A stretch of DNA of 64,000 bases from Aldersonia sp. NBC_00410 (GCF_026342035.1 NZ_JAPENM010000003.1:558001-622000), one strand, 5' to 3'. Shown: positions 26,076 through 36,254, counted from the stretch's first letter. The notes: generated from the sequence alone by a model not told the origin. Made by a program: numbers and translations.

Positions 26076-27134
26076 ATGACTGACGCGCCATCCAAGCGGG
26101 TGTCCTCGAGCGCCGCCTCCGACGAGGGCGGAGGCGGCGCCCATGGGGCACCCGACTCACCCGGCCGCGAACCCAAGGGGGCCACGATCGCGACAAAGAC
26201 CTCGGGGCGGGTAGTCCGGCCGGGCGATCGGATCTTCAGCGGGCTCGCGACCGGATCGGCAGCGCTGATCACCGCGATCATCGCTGCGATCGGCGTGTTC
26301 CTGATCTGGCGGGCGATCCCGGCGCTGCAGCGCAACCAGGTGAGCTTCCTCACCAGCCGTGAGTGGAACACCACCAATATCAACGAGATGGCCTTCGGTG
26401 TGCTGGACCTGTTCCAGGTCACCGTGTTCGTCTCGGCGTTCGCGCTCCTGCTTGCCATGCCGGTGTCGCTCGGCATCGCGCTGTACCTGAGCCACTACGC
26501 GCCGGCCCGGGTGCGCAGACCGCTCGCGTACACCATCGACCTGCTCGCCGCGGTGCCGTCGATCGTCTACGGCCTGTGGGGTCTCCTCGTTTTCGCGCCG
26601 GCGATCGCCCCGTTCGCGGTGTGGCTCAACGAGAACCTCTCCTGGATCCCGTTCTTCGCCGACGGGTCGAGTTCGGTCGCCGGCGGCGGCACAATCTTCA
26701 CCGCCGGCATCGTGCTCGCCGTGATGATCCTGCCGATCATCACCGCCGTGTCCCGCGAGGTGTTTTCGCAGACTCCGGTCTTCCATATCGAGGCGGCGCT
26801 CGCGCTCGGTGCGACCAGGTGGGAAGTCATGAAAATGACGGTGCTGCCGTTCGGTCGATCCGGCTATATCAGCGGCTCGATGCTCGGCCTCGGCCGCGCG
26901 CTCGGCGAGACGATGGCGCTCTACATGATCCTGCGCACCACCTCGCAGGCGTTCAGCTGGTCGCTGTTCGACGGTGGCTCGACGATCGCGTCGAAGATCG
27001 CGCTCGGTTACGCCGAGTTCAACAACGACATCCAGGCCGGTGCCTACATCGCGGCTGGTCTGGTGCTGTTCCTGCTCACGTTCCTGGTCAACGCTTCCGC
27101 GCGGGCCGTGGTGTCGCGGAAGGCGGACGGATGA
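26076..27134 (+). CDS. pstC: Phosphate ABC transporter permease PstC
   Basis: 352 residues. A long Gly/Ser/acidic N-terminal tail (about 60 residues) precedes six transmembrane helices. The permease coupling motif EAALALGATRWEVMKMTVLPF (about residues 240-260) and GRALGETMALYMILR are diagnostic of PstC. An extra segment SWIPFFADGSSSVAGGG between helices resembles the actinobacterial form. Its TGA overlaps the pstA ATG by 4 nt. Confidence 0.95.
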   Translation: MTDAPSKRVSSSAASDEGGGGAHGAPDSPGREPKGATIATKTSGRVVRPGDRIFSGLATGSAALITAIIAAIGVFLIWRAIPALQRNQVSFLTSREWNTTNINEMAFGVLDLFQVTVFVSAFALLLAMPVSLGIALYLSHYAPARVRRPLAYTIDLLAAVPSIVYGLWGLLVFAPAIAPFAVWLNENLSWIPFFADGSSSVAGGGTIFTAGIVLAVMILPIITAVSREVFSQTPVFHIEAALALGATRWEVMKMTVLPFGRSGYISGSMLGLGRALGETMALYMILRTTSQAFSWSLFDGGSTIASKIALGYAEFNNDIQAGAYIAAGLVLFLLTFLVNASARAVVSRKADG

Positions 27135-28042
27135 CCACGAGCGACCTCGAGCTTCAGCGACCGATCAAGAGGTCGACCTTCCAGGGGGTCGGCGGCCGTC
27201 GGCGCACGTCGAACTGGCTGGCGACCGGACTCATCACCATCTCCGTCGTGATCGCGCTGATCCCGCTGATCTGGGTGATCGGCACCGTGATCGTGAAGGG
27301 CCTGCCGTCGCTGCTGAGCCCGACCTGGTTCACGAACTCGTTCAGCGGAATGTCGGCCTCCGCCGAGGGCGGCGGCATCTACCACGCCCTGATCGGCACC
27401 ATCCTGCAGGGGCTGGTCTGCTCGATCATTGCCATCCCGCTGGGTATCTTCGTCGCGATCTTCCTCGTCGAGTACGGCCGGCGCGGACGGATGGCGCGGA
27501 CCACGACGTTCATGGTGGACATCCTCTCCGGCGTGCCGTCCATCGTCGCGGCGCTGTTCATCTACGCGCTGTGGATCGCGACGTTCGGATTCCCCAAGTC
27601 CGCCTTCGCTGTATCGCTCGCACTGGTGCTGCTCATGGTGCCGGTGGTGATCCGCAGCACCGAGGAGATGCTGCGGATCGTGCCGCAGGATCTGCGGGAG
27701 GCGTCCTACGCGTTGGGTGTGCCCAAGTGGAAGACGATCGTCCGAATCGTGCTGCCCACCGCGCTGCCGGGCATCATCACCGGCGTCATGCTCGCCGTCG
27801 CCCGTGTGCTCGGTGAGACCGCGCCGCTGCTGATCCTGGTCGGGTACGCGCCCTTCATCAATTTCGACATGATGTCGGGTGAGATGGGCACGCTGCCGGG
27901 TGTGATGGTGGCGGAGATGAACAACCCCACCGCGGCCGGTGAGGCCCGCACCTGGGGAGCGGCGCTGACATTGATTCTATTGATGGCAATTCTCAATATC
28001 ATCGCGAAAGTCATCGGGCACTATTCCACGGTGCGCAAATGA
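27131..28042 (+). CDS. pstA: Phosphate ABC transporter permease PstA
   Basis: 303 residues. Six predicted helices, PstA markers [19 protein letters not shown], the EAA-loop [20 protein letters not shown] and [15 protein letters not shown]. The ATG at 27131 is set by the ATGA overlap with pstC, although the frame is open upstream. Pairs with PstC in the membrane. pstB follows after 43 bp with its own ribosome site. Confidence 0.95.
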   Translation: MTTSDLELQRPIKRSTFQGVGGRRRTSNWLATGLITISVVIALIPLIWVIGTVIVKGLPSLLSPTWFTNSFSGMSASAEGGGIYHALIGTILQGLVCSIIAIPLGIFVAIFLVEYGRRGRMARTTTFMVDILSGVPSIVAALFIYALWIATFGFPKSAFAVSLALVLLMVPVVIRSTEEMLRIVPQDLREASYALGVPKWKTIVRIVLPTALPGIITGVMLAVARVLGETAPLLILVGYAPFINFDMMSGEMGTLPGVMVAEMNNPTAAGEARTWGAALTLILLMAILNIIAKVIGHYSTVRK

Positions 28043-28085
28043 TAGCCACTTCTTTCGTCAACCTCGCACATTCTTTGGAGCACTG

Positions 28086-28862
28086 ATGGCAAAGCGTCTC
28101 GATCTCAAGGACGTCAATATTTACTACGGCGATTTCCACGCCGTCGCCGACGTCGGGCTGTCGGTGCCCCCGCGCAGCATCACCGCATTCATCGGTCCGT
28201 CCGGCTGCGGTAAGTCGACGGTGCTGCGCACGCTCAACCGCATGCACGAGGTGACGCCGGGGGCGCGTGCCGAGGGTGCGGTGCTGCTCGACGGCGAGGA
28301 CATCTATGCCTCGAACGTCGACCCGGTCGGCGTGCGGCGCACCATCGGCATGGTGTTCCAGCGCCCGAATCCCTTCCCCACCATGTCGATTCGCGACAAC
28401 GTGGTGGCCGGCTTGAAACTGCAGGGTGTGCGGAACAAGGGCACGCTCGACGAGCTCGCCGAGCGCTCGCTGCGTGGCGCCAACCTGTGGAACGAGGTCA
28501 AGGACCGCTTGGACAAGCCAGGTGGTGGCCTGTCCGGTGGGCAGCAGCAGCGGCTGTGCATCGCGCGTGCCATTGCGGTGTCGCCGGACGTGCTGCTGAT
28601 GGACGAGCCGTGCTCGGCGCTCGATCCGATCTCGACGCTGGCGATCGAGGACCTGATGCAGGAACTCAAGAAGGAATACACGATCGTCATCGTCACCCAC
28701 AACATGCAGCAGGCGGCCCGGGTCAGCGACCAGACCGGATTCTTCAATCTCGAGGCCACCGGTAAGCCGGGCCGGCTCATCGAGATCGACGACACCGAGA
28801 AGATGTTCTCCAACCCGTCCAAGCGTGCGACCGAGGATTACATCTCCGGCCGCTTCGGCTGA
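28086..28862 (+). CDS. pstB: Phosphate ABC transporter ATPase PstB
   Basis: 258 residues. Walker [19 protein letters not shown]-loop [14 protein letters not shown] (the PstB-specific form), signature [14 protein letters not shown], Walker [15 protein letters not shown] and H-loop [11 protein letters not shown]. Powers PstCA. GGAG lies 7 nt before ATG. Followed by a strong intrinsic terminator, converging with phoU. Confidence 0.97.
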   Translation: MAKRLDLKDVNIYYGDFHAVADVGLSVPPRSITAFIGPSGCGKSTVLRTLNRMHEVTPGARAEGAVLLDGEDIYASNVDPVGVRRTIGMVFQRPNPFPTMSIRDNVVAGLKLQGVRNKGTLDELAERSLRGANLWNEVKDRLDKPGGGLSGGQQQRLCIARAIAVSPDVLLMDEPCSALDPISTLAIEDLMQELKKEYTIVIVTHNMQQAARVSDQTGFFNLEATGKPGRLIEIDDTEKMFSNPSKRATEDYISGRFG

Positions 28863-28871
28863 TCGAGCGAC

Positions 28872-28907
28872 AAAAAAGGCGCCCCGCGAATGCGGGGCGC
28901 CTTTTTT
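28872..28907. terminator. Intrinsic bidirectional terminator after pstB
   Basis: AAAAAAGGCGCCCCGC pairs perfectly with GCGGGGCGCCTTTTTT across a GAAT loop, giving an A/U-flanked 10-bp GC stem that works on both strands between the convergent pstB and phoU. Confidence 0.95.
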
Positions 28908-28928
28908 TGTGTCTGGTGGCTGGACCGG

Positions 28929-29606
28929 TCAGCGCGGGGTGAGGCCCTTCGCTTCGTCGGCCTCGGAAGGCAATTCGCCGGTGGCGAGGAAGATGACTCG
29001 GCGACCGACCTCGACGGCGTGGTCGGCGAAGCGCTCGTAGAACCGCCCCAGCAGGGTGATGTCGACGGCGCTGGCTACCCCGTGGCGCCATTCCCGGTCC
29101 ATCAGCACGGTGAACAGGTGCCGGTGCAGGTCGTCCATTGCCTCGTCCTCGACCGCGATGCGGGCGGCGCGCTCGGGGTCGCGCGTTTCGATGACTTCCT
29201 TGGCCGCCGCGCCGAGGGCGACCGCGATCCGACCCATCTCGGCGAAGTATCCGTTCACCTCTTCGGGCAGGACATGGTTCGGATGGCGCCTGCGGGCGAT
29301 ATTGGCGATGTGTAGCGCGAGCGCGCCCATTCGGTCCACGTCCGCCACGATCTGAATCCCACTGACGATCGCCCGCAGGTCGCCCGCCACCGGCGCCTGC
29401 AGGGCCAGCAGGGCGAAAGCGCGCTCCTCGGCCTGCTGGGTGAGTGCCGAGATCTCGTCGTAGTCCGTGATCACCTGCTCGGCCAGAGACAGATCGGCCT
29501 GGAGGAGTGCCTGTGTGGCCTTGTCCATGGCCACGCCCGCGATGTCGGCCATCTGGCCGAGCACCGCCGCGAGCTGGCTCATGTTCTCGTTATAAGCGAC
29601 GCGCAT
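28929..29606 (-). CDS. phoU: Phosphate signalling protein PhoU (PhoY2-like)
   Basis: 225 residues, two three-helix PhoU domains. Markers are [24 protein letters not shown] at the start and the metal-binding E/DxxxD pattern in [19 protein letters not shown] and [19 protein letters not shown]. Negative regulator linking the Pst transporter to the SenX3-RegX3-type kinase system; the orthologue Rv0821c/PhoY2 affects persistence. Encoded opposite to pstSCAB, as in M. tuberculosis. Confidence 0.95.
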   Translation of the reverse strand: MRVAYNENMSQLAAVLGQMADIAGVAMDKATQALLQADLSLAEQVITDYDEISALTQQAEERAFALLALQAPVAGDLRAIVSGIQIVADVDRMGALALHIANIARRRHPNHVLPEEVNGYFAEMGRIAVALGAAAKEVIETRDPERAARIAVEDEAMDDLHRHLFTVLMDREWRHGVASAVDITLLGRFYERFADHAVEVGRRVIFLATGELPSEADEAKGLTPR

Positions 29607-29703
29607 GATACGACAGCTTACCGATGGGTGTCACGCTCTTCACCTTGGCAGGATGAATAGCGAATGAACCCCTGCCGTCGATCGTGGGCTACTACCGGGC
29701 AAA

Positions 29704-31809
29704 TCAGGCACATTTGTCGTCGGCGCCATTGGTGACGTCCAAGTCCGACGGCAGCTGGGTGGTCGTCGGCGTCGAGTCATCCGACGTCGAGGTGGCAGAT
29801 CGGGTGGTCGAGGACGGCAGTTCGTCCCCGGCCGGGGTCGGTGCCATCGTCGTGCCGGAGTAGTCCGAACCGAGCACCAGTTCGACGATGCTGCCGAGGC
29901 CGGCCTTCGGCACCGCAACCGCACCCGGAATCGCCGAGGCCACCGTGGCCGCTTCGCTTTCGTGTCCCGCCGAGTAGTACACCTGGGTAGTGCTGCGGGT
30001 GCCGGACGAATAGTTGCCGACGCTGTAGATGCCGAAACCGTACGAGCCGAGATCGTTTGCCGCCGTCGTGGCGGTACCCGCGACGCCAGACCCGTTCGAC
30101 ACCTGCACCGACACCGACTCCGGGTCGACCGCGAGCCGCTTCGGCTCGGGCGTGGGCGAAGCGGTCGAGCTCGAAGTCGTACTCGATGTCACCGCGGGTG
30201 CGCGTTCCTCGCCGGGCAGCGGCTCGTCGTCGATGATCGCGGTGAAAATCGCATGGATGTCGTCGGTGCGGGGGATCTCGTTGCCCCAGTCGGTGGTGCC
30301 CCCGGTCGGGACGGTGAGGAAGGTGACCGCGCCGGCATCGACGTTGCGCAACGACTTGCCGAGCATCAGCAGATCCTTGGTGGTGACCTTCTCGACGAAA
30401 GTGTCCCTGGTGAACGCGTTGATGAAGCCGTTGAGCTTGCCCGGATCGAGCAACACCTTGTTCGACAGCACCGAACGCAACAACGACGACAGGAACCGCT
30501 GCTGACGCTTGATCCGGCCGTAGTCGCCATTGCCCTCCGACTCGACGTGCCGCGCCCGCACATAGTTCAGCGCCGTCCTGCCGTCCACGGTTTGGTTGCC
30601 CGGGATCGGTAGCACGGTGCCGAGTTCGCCGTCCTCCAGTGGGGTCTGGGTGCACACCTGCACGCCGCCGACCTCGTTCACCATCGACTCGAATCCGGAG
30701 AAGTCCATGCCGACGAAGTGCCCGATCTTCAGGCCCGAGATCTTCTGGATCACCTTCACCAGACACTTCGGCCCGCCGAGCGCATACGTGCCGTTCAGCT
30801 TCTCGTTGTCCGCGGACGGGTACATCTCGCCGGTGTAGGTACCGGTGTCGTTGTCCCAGCCCTCGCAGGACGGGCGGCTGACGTCGAGGTCGCGCGGGAA
30901 CGAGACCGCGACCACGCGGCTGCGATCCGCGGGGATGTTGACCAGCATGACAGTGTCGGAGCGGGCGCCCGCGGCGTCGTCGGTGGTACCGGCGCCGATT
31001 TCCGCGTTCACCCCGGCACGGGTGTCGGTGCCGACAATCAGATAGGTCTCGTCACCGGTCTGACCGATCGGATCGACGACGTCGGCCGACTGTTCGTCGA
31101 GCGCGGCGACCTGTTCGAACCCGTTGTCCGTGGAGCGTAGATAGCCCCAGACAATGCCGGTGGCGGTGAGCGTCACAATCGCCACGAGCGCCATGACGAC
31201 ACGGCCGGCCGCGGTCGCACGCCGACGGCGGCGCTGCCGGTTCAGGGTCAGGCGGGTCAGTCGGGGCCGGTCCGCGGCGTCCGGAGCGCCGACCACCTGG
31301 GGCTGGGCGAGCGGCGGTGCGGACGGCCTGGGCAGCTGCTCGGTCTCGGCGGAGGCGAGGTCGGCGGACTGCGGAAACAGCACCGTATCGGCAGCTGCGT
31401 TGGCTGCCTCGGACTGGGCAGCGGTCTCGCTGTGGGTGGCGGCCGCACTGGGGGTAGCGGTGTTGGCCGCATGCTGCGGAGTCGAGGAGTGCGTGCGATC
31501 TCCGGGACGAACGTCGACGGTGCCGCTCTCCTCGGCAACCTTCTCGACGATCTCGGCAACCGAGAGACGCTCGGTGGTGGAGGGACCGCCGCCACGGGCT
31601 CGGCGCGGTGGCCGCAGTCGTCGGCGCAAACGTTCGCGAGGGGATTCGGCCGGCGGTTCCTCGCGATCCGGCGGTGGGCCGTGGTCGTCGGATCCGCTAC
31701 TGCCCGCTACGGGAGTAGTCGTGTCGTCGGCGGTGGACTCGTTGAAATAGCGCTCCCAAGGGGCGGGGCTGTCCTGCCCCGACGGGGGCGAGGGGTTGTC
31801 GTCACCCAC
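29704..31809 (-). CDS. LytR-CpsA-Psr (LCP) family cell wall ligase, Rv0822c-like
   Basis: 701 residues from GTG. A long disordered cytoplasmic region (residues 1-205, Pro/Ala/Ser/Arg-rich) precedes one membrane helix (about residues 206-226, MALVAIVTLTATGIVWGYL). The LCP catalytic domain has DTVMLVNIPADRSRVVAVSFPRDLDV, the arginine motif NYVRARH and FLSSLLRSVLSNK. A C-terminal LytR_C domain (VQVSNGSGVAGTATTAAN) follows. LCP enzymes attach arabinogalactan or other glycopolymers to peptidoglycan. The intracellular tail is unusually long. Confidence 0.93.
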   Translation of the reverse strand: MGDDNPSPPSGQDSPAPWERYFNESTADDTTTPVAGSSGSDDHGPPPDREEPPAESPRERLRRRLRPPRRARGGGPSTTERLSVAEIVEKVAEESGTVDVRPGDRTHSSTPQHAANTATPSAAATHSETAAQSEAANAAADTVLFPQSADLASAETEQLPRPSAPPLAQPQVVGAPDAADRPRLTRLTLNRQRRRRRATAAGRVVMALVAIVTLTATGIVWGYLRSTDNGFEQVAALDEQSADVVDPIGQTGDETYLIVGTDTRAGVNAEIGAGTTDDAAGARSDTVMLVNIPADRSRVVAVSFPRDLDVSRPSCEGWDNDTGTYTGEMYPSADNEKLNGTYALGGPKCLVKVIQKISGLKIGHFVGMDFSGFESMVNEVGGVQVCTQTPLEDGELGTVLPIPGNQTVDGRTALNYVRARHVESEGNGDYGRIKRQQRFLSSLLRSVLSNKVLLDPGKLNGFINAFTRDTFVEKVTTKDLLMLGKSLRNVDAGAVTFLTVPTGGTTDWGNEIPRTDDIHAIFTAIIDDEPLPGEERAPAVTSSTTSSSTASPTPEPKRLAVDPESVSVQVSNGSGVAGTATTAANDLGSYGFGIYSVGNYSSGTRSTTQVYYSAGHESEAATVASAIPGAVAVPKAGLGSIVELVLGSDYSGTTMAPTPAGDELPSSTTRSATSTSDDSTPTTTQLPSDLDVTNGADDKCA

Positions 31810-31948
31810 CGTTGGAACCTTGCCTCTCGCCGAATCCGCGTCCTGCCCCCCATCGAACGCGTATCCGCGGTCCAGGGGCCCGGAGCAATGATAACGATTT
31901 CAACTCGGCGCTCCATTTTGGAATCGCCGGAGAGGTGCGGTCTGCGGC

Positions 31949-33088
31949 TCAGCCGCCCGAATGCATGAGGTGCGCACCGGCGGGCACGAGGCAGTCCTCC
32001 GGGTCGTCGAGCCAGCCGTCGGGCAGCGCGACTTTCGCCGGTGAACCCTGCCGGCCACGTGGTCCTTCAGCGTCGGGCGGGAACGGCACGGTCGGGTCGA
32101 ATTGCGCGAGCAATGCGTCGAGTTCGGTGAGCGTGGACACCAGTGCCATGGCACTGCGCAGATCCGATCCGGCGGGGAATCCGCGCAAGTACCAGGCGAC
32201 GTGTTTGCGCAGCTCACGCATGCCTTTGTCCTCGCCGTGGTGATCGGCGAGGAGTTCGGCGTGACGACGGATGATGCAGCTGACCTCGCCGAGGTTTGGC
32301 GGCGTCGGCACCGGTTCGCCGCGCATGGTCGCGGCGAGCTCGGCGAACAGCCAAGGTCGGCCCAGGCAACCGCGGCCGACGACGACCCCGTCGCACCCGG
32401 TTTTGCGCATCATCCGCACCGCGTCCTCGGCGGCGAAGATGTCCCCATTGCCGAGTACGGGGATATCCGTCACATGTTCCTTCAGCCGGGCGATCTGCGA
32501 CCAATCCGCGGTTCCGGAGTAGCGCTGCGCGGCCGTACGCGCATGCAGCGCGACGGCGGCGGCGCCTTCGCCGGCGGCGATCCGGCCGGCGTCGAGGTGG
32601 GTCTGGTGCTCGTCGTCGATCCCGACGCGGAACTTCACCGTCACCGGGACGGACGTGCCCTGGGTCGCCTTCACCGCGGCTCCGACGATCTGGCCGAACA
32701 GCGTGCGTTTGTACGGCAGCGCCGCCCCACCGCCCTTGCGGGTGACCTTCGGGACCGGGCAGCCGAAGTTCATGTCGATGTGGTCGGCCATGTTTTCGTC
32801 GACGATCATCTTCGCCGCGTCGTAGGTGGTCTGTGGGTCCACGGTGTACAGCTGCAGCGACCGCGGTGTCTCGTCCGGTGCGAAGGTCGTCATGTGCAGC
32901 GTCGCGGGCTGGCGCTCGACGAGCGCGCGAGCGGTGACCATCTCGCAGACGTACAGGCCGGACACGCTACCGGCCCGTGCGACCTCGAGTTCACGACACA
33001 GAGTGCGGAACGCGACGTTGGTGACGCCGGCCATCGGCGCGAGGACGACGGGGCTGGCGAGTTCGAGCGAGCCGATGCGAAGAGTCAT
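31949..33088 (-). CDS. dus: tRNA-dihydrouridine synthase
   Basis: 379 residues. FMN TIM barrel starting LRIGSLELASPVVLAPMAGVTNVAFR. The catalytic cysteine lies in DHIDMNFGCPVPKVTRKGGGAAL, FMN-phosphate binding is GNGDIFAAEDAVRMM and GCDGVVVGRGCLGRPWLF, and a helical tRNA-binding C-terminal domain follows. Reduces uridines in the tRNA D-loop using NADPH. Corresponds to Rv0823c and lies upstream of the LCP gene on the same strand. ATG at 33088 chosen because homology begins there; its ribosome site is weak. Confidence 0.95.
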   Translation of the reverse strand: MTLRIGSLELASPVVLAPMAGVTNVAFRTLCRELEVARAGSVSGLYVCEMVTARALVERQPATLHMTTFAPDETPRSLQLYTVDPQTTYDAAKMIVDENMADHIDMNFGCPVPKVTRKGGGAALPYKRTLFGQIVGAAVKATQGTSVPVTVKFRVGIDDEHQTHLDAGRIAAGEGAAAVALHARTAAQRYSGTADWSQIARLKEHVTDIPVLGNGDIFAAEDAVRMMRKTGCDGVVVGRGCLGRPWLFAELAATMRGEPVPTPPNLGEVSCIIRRHAELLADHHGEDKGMRELRKHVAWYLRGFPAGSDLRSAMALVSTLTELDALLAQFDPTVPFPPDAEGPRGRQGSPAKVALPDGWLDDPEDCLVPAGAHLMHSGG

Positions 33089-33131
33089 AACGATGGAGAT
33101 TTTACGTGGTCGCGGCAGTTGCCTCGGACAA

Positions 33132-33173
33132 CGCGAGAGCCCCGCACGATGATGACTGTGCGGGGCTCTCGCG
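33132..33173. terminator. Terminator downstream of desA
   Basis: Perfect 16-bp stem CGCGAGAGCCCCGCAC/GTGCGGGGCTCTCGCG with a 10-nt loop, just after the desA stop on the minus strand. Confidence 0.85.
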
Positions 33174-33182
33174 TCGATGAAC

Positions 33183-34139
33183 TCAGGAAGCCTGCTGCTC
33201 GCGCTTCTTGGCTTCGCGCGCCAGCATCCGGTCGCGCTGTTCCTCGAACTTGATGACGTCCTTCTCAAGCTTGCCCAGGAAGTTGCCCAGCCGCTCGCGG
33301 GTCTGCTCGCCACGGGCGGTGAAGTCCTCGCGCTCGAAGATCCGCCACTTGCGCAGCACCGGCATCACGACCTCTTCGAGGTGCTGGCGCAAGTCGTAGA
33401 TGCCGTGCTTGGCCATCAGCACACCGTTGCGTCGGAAGTTCGGCATCCCGGCGCCGGGCATCTGGAAATTCTCCACGATCAGGTCGATCGCCTCCAGGGC
33501 CTGGTCGGGCACCAGGTCCAGCGCCGCTGCGCACATGTTGCGGTAGAAGATCATGTGCAGGTTCTCGTCGGCCGCGATGCGCTGCAACATTCGATCCGCG
33601 ATCGGGTCCTCGCAGACCTTGCCGGTGTTGCGGTGGCTGACGCGAGTGGCGAGTTCCTGGAAGGTCACGTACGCCACGGAGTGCAGGAAGGCCGCATCCA
33701 CGCCGGCGGGCGAGGCGAAGCCGTTGGTCATGTGCTCCATGCGGGCCTGCTCGAGCGCGACGGGATCGACGCCGCGGGTGACCACCAGGTAGTCACGCAT
33801 CACGATGCCGTGCCGGTTCTCCTCGGCGGTCCAGCGGCCGACCCAGGTACCCCACGCGCCGTCGCGGGAGAAGTTCTCCGCGATCTCGCGGTGATAGGAC
33901 GGCAGGTTGTCCTCGGTAAGCAGGTTGGTGATCATCGCGGCCTTGGCGACCTCGTTGAGCCGGGACTGCTCCGGATCCCAGTCAGCGCCACCCATTGCCG
34001 CGAAGTTGCGGCCCTCGTCCCACGGGACGTAGTCGTGTGGGTGCCATTCCTTTGCCATCGAGATGTGCCGGTTGACGTTCTCCTCCGCAACCGGCGCCAG
34101 CTCGGTGAGCAGCTCTAGTTGTGTGAGATCTCGCACCAT
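33183..34139 (-). CDS. desA: Acyl-ACP desaturase DesA (Rv0824c-like)
   Basis: 318 residues. Ferritin-like diiron desaturase. The ligands appear in the two ExxH motifs TAEENRHGIVMRDYL (about residues 102-117) and AADENLHMIFYRNM (about residues 188-202), with further Glu in VTFQELATRV. Introduces a double bond into ACP-bound acyl chains, in mycobacteria as part of mycolic acid synthesis. The N-terminus MVRDLTQLELLTELAPVAEENVNRH is typical. The gene has its own terminator. The 232-bp upstream region to the divergent neighbour must hold its promoter. Confidence 0.95.
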   Translation of the reverse strand: MVRDLTQLELLTELAPVAEENVNRHISMAKEWHPHDYVPWDEGRNFAAMGGADWDPEQSRLNEVAKAAMITNLLTEDNLPSYHREIAENFSRDGAWGTWVGRWTAEENRHGIVMRDYLVVTRGVDPVALEQARMEHMTNGFASPAGVDAAFLHSVAYVTFQELATRVSHRNTGKVCEDPIADRMLQRIAADENLHMIFYRNMCAAALDLVPDQALEAIDLIVENFQMPGAGMPNFRRNGVLMAKHGIYDLRQHLEEVVMPVLRKWRIFEREDFTARGEQTRERLGNFLGKLEKDVIKFEEQRDRMLAREAKKREQQAS

Positions 34140-34371
34140 TTATCAAGCCCCTCGATCTTCCAATTCTCGTCCGTACATGGGCTGGCTCGTGGTCAGCCTA
34201 CGTCAGAGTAGGTTTCCGAGTAAGCGACCTTATCCGCATCCGCGGGTACTTCGAGCATTCCGCGCCACTCGGGCAACATCGCTCGTGCGCCTAAAGCGTT
34301 ACGGCCAACAATTGTACGAGAGGGTGCCGCCCAGGTCCTCCGCACACGCCGGTTGGAGAGGATTTTCGCAG

Positions 34372-34743
34372 GTGAGCGACAACATGAGTCGTCTCGAACT
34401 AATCGCCGCCGAATTGCCCGAGGCGCAGCGCGTCGACGTCGAGGCATGGGACGGTCACCCGACATTCCGGGTGCGCGGAAAGAACTTCGTATTCGCCGAT
34501 CGGTCGGCCACGTCGCTGTCGTTCAAATTGGGCAAATCCGAAGCCGAGGCCGTTGTTGCCACCGAGTCGGACGCCGACCCGACCGCCTACGGACTGGGCC
34601 GGCACGGCTGGGTCAATCTGAAGATCGCGTCGAACGCATCCGAGCAACGGTGGGTGCAGATCCGGGAATGGATCAGGACGTCGTACACCCTCGTGGCGCC
34701 GCGCAAACTTGCCCGGATCATCGAAGAAGAGGACGCCGAATAG
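34372..34743 (+). CDS. MmcQ/YjbR family DNA-binding-like protein
   Basis: 123 residues. Small cyay-like alpha/beta domain of the YjbR superfamily. Recognisable segments are VDVEAWDGHPTFRVRGKNFVFAD, LSFKLGKSEAEAVV, YGLGRHGWVNLKI and the C-terminal EWIRTSYTLVAPRKLARII. Function unproven; the fold is shared with phage MotA C-domains. GTG at 34372 has GGAGAGGA 9 nt upstream; ATG at 34384 is an alternative. Divergent from desA and followed by tRNA-Lys on the opposite strand. Confidence 0.82.
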   Translation: MSDNMSRLELIAAELPEAQRVDVEAWDGHPTFRVRGKNFVFADRSATSLSFKLGKSEAEAVVATESDADPTAYGLGRHGWVNLKIASNASEQRWVQIREWIRTSYTLVAPRKLARIIEEEDAE

Positions 34744-34762
34744 CGGCGCGTGCGCTTGCTGG

Positions 34763-34835
34763 TGCCCCCACCAGGGCTCGAACCTGGGACCTGCGGATTA
34801 AAAGTCCGTAGCTCTACCAACTGAGCTATAGGGGC
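34763..34835 (-). tRNA. tRNA-Lys (anticodon TTT)
   Basis: 73-nt cloverleaf on the minus strand: acceptor GCCCCTA/TGGGGGC with discriminator A, D-arm GCTCAGTTGGTAGAGC, anticodon loop CTTTTAA, T-arm CCAGGTTCGAGCCCTGG. CCA is not encoded. Confidence 0.95.
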
Positions 34836-34978
34836 GTGGACGCTTGAGTGTAACGGCCGATTTCGCGCTCGGGACACCGACTCCCGGTGTGCTGTGAAAT
34901 CGCCGAGCGAGGCTCCGTCCGTGTGACGATCGACGGTGCCGGGTATGGCGAAACGACCCGACGACGGAGGGAGTGGGT

Positions 34979-36022
34979 GTGGTGACGCAGGATCCGGTGA
35001 CGACCGGAGCGTCCGGTAAAGACCCCGACGCCGGCGCCGTCGTGCACAGTCGGGTCTACCGGCACGGCGCGCTCGTCGCCGAGAACCTGCCCGTGGCCGA
35101 GCTCGAGCGCTACCGCCGCGACACCGATGCCGTGGTCTGGCTCGATCTGCTGGCCCCGACGCCGACCGAGTTCGCCGCGATCGCCCCGGCGATCGGCGGT
35201 GACGTCGAGGTGAACCGCATTGCGCTCGAAAGTGCCATGTCCAATCGAGGTCGGCCGCGGCTCATGCGGTTCGCCGACCACCGCATCGTGCACCTGCGCG
35301 CCGCGTCGTTCGACGCCGCGACCCGGCGACTTTCCACCACCGACGTCGCGGTCCTGCTGTTCGAGCGGGAGCTGGTGACGATTCGTTCGGGTCCCGGCTT
35401 CCCGATCGCCGAGGTGCTCGACGAATGTGACGACAACCCCGAGCTCGCCGGGCATGGTGTCCCGTTCCTGCTGTTCACCCTCCTCGACCAGATGGTCGAG
35501 GGCTATCTCGATGCGCTCGACGATCTCGACGAGCAGATCCTCGCGGTCGAGGACGACCTGCTCGACGGTTCGGGACCCGGACGTGAGGTGCAGGTGAACA
35601 CCTTCACGCTGCGCCGGGCGGTGGCGGCGCTGGCCCGGGTCGTGCTGCCCACCTCGGAGGTGCTCGCCGTCATCGGGCGCGGCGGTGCGCATCAGGCGGC
35701 GCCGGAGATACAGACCTATTTGCAGGATGTGTACGAGCATGCGATCCGCGCCTCGGAGCGGATCGACGGGCAGCGCGACTCGATCGAGTCGATCCTGGCA
35801 ACGAGCCTGTCGATGCAGGGCAACTCGCTCAACGAGATCATGAAAAAGCTCACCGCTTGGGCCGCGATCATCGCGATCCCCACCGGAATCACCGGTTACT
35901 TCGGGCAGAACGTCCCGTTCCCGGGGTACGGCGACAAGTTCGGATTCTGGCTTTCCGCCGCGCTGCTCCTTGCGCTCGGCGGTGGGCTGTACATCATGTT
36001 CCGGCGGCGCGACTGGCTCTGA
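34979..36022 (+). CDS. corA: CorA family magnesium/cobalt transporter
   Basis: About 347 residues. A large cytoplasmic N-terminal domain (with long helix VEGYLDALDDLDEQILAVEDDLLDG) leads into the stalk helix and two C-terminal membrane helices. The signature loop reads TGYFGQNVPFPG, so the canonical GMN is GQN, a variant common in actinobacterial CorA homologues that may change selectivity. The C-terminus FRRRDWL is basic, as in CorA. GGAGGGAG precedes three in-frame GTG codons (34973, 34979, 34982); 34979 fits spacing best. A terminator follows. Confidence 0.9.
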   Translation: MVTQDPVTTGASGKDPDAGAVVHSRVYRHGALVAENLPVAELERYRRDTDAVVWLDLLAPTPTEFAAIAPAIGGDVEVNRIALESAMSNRGRPRLMRFADHRIVHLRAASFDAATRRLSTTDVAVLLFERELVTIRSGPGFPIAEVLDECDDNPELAGHGVPFLLFTLLDQMVEGYLDALDDLDEQILAVEDDLLDGSGPGREVQVNTFTLRRAVAALARVVLPTSEVLAVIGRGGAHQAAPEIQTYLQDVYEHAIRASERIDGQRDSIESILATSLSMQGNSLNEIMKKLTAWAAIIAIPTGITGYFGQNVPFPGYGDKFGFWLSAALLLALGGGLYIMFRRRDWL

Positions 36023-36066
36023 CGCCCCTGCGATGGGGCAGCGAAGCCGACTCGAAGAGAGTAAGG

Positions 36067-36101
36067 ATCTCGGGTGCGCACCCCTGAGGCGCACCCGAGA
36101 T
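36067..36101 (+). terminator. Terminator after corA
   Basis: Perfect 13-bp stem ATCTCGGGTGCGC/GCGCACCCGAGAT with a 9-nt loop, 45 bp after the corA stop. No U-run. Confidence 0.75.
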
Positions 36102-36204
36102 TGGCGAAGCATACCAAACGGTGTGTTCTTGCGCGCCAGTCAATTCCGTTCCCGCATGAGTCCTGCAGGGAGCGCGGAATGTCACACGGCGTGGCCGACT
36201 TCGC

Positions 36205-36221
36205 GATTCTGATACAGAATC
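36205..36221. promoter_or_regulatory. Inverted repeat upstream of the GBL-receptor-like gene
   Basis: GATTCTG-ATA-CAGAATC, perfect 7-bp arms with a 3-bp spacer, ending 33 bp before the TetR-family start. Probable autoregulatory operator. It differs from the published ARE consensus of gamma-butyrolactone receptors. Confidence 0.65.
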
Positions 36222-36254
36222 CATGCTCGGGGGCCATGAGAGGCAAGAGGGGCC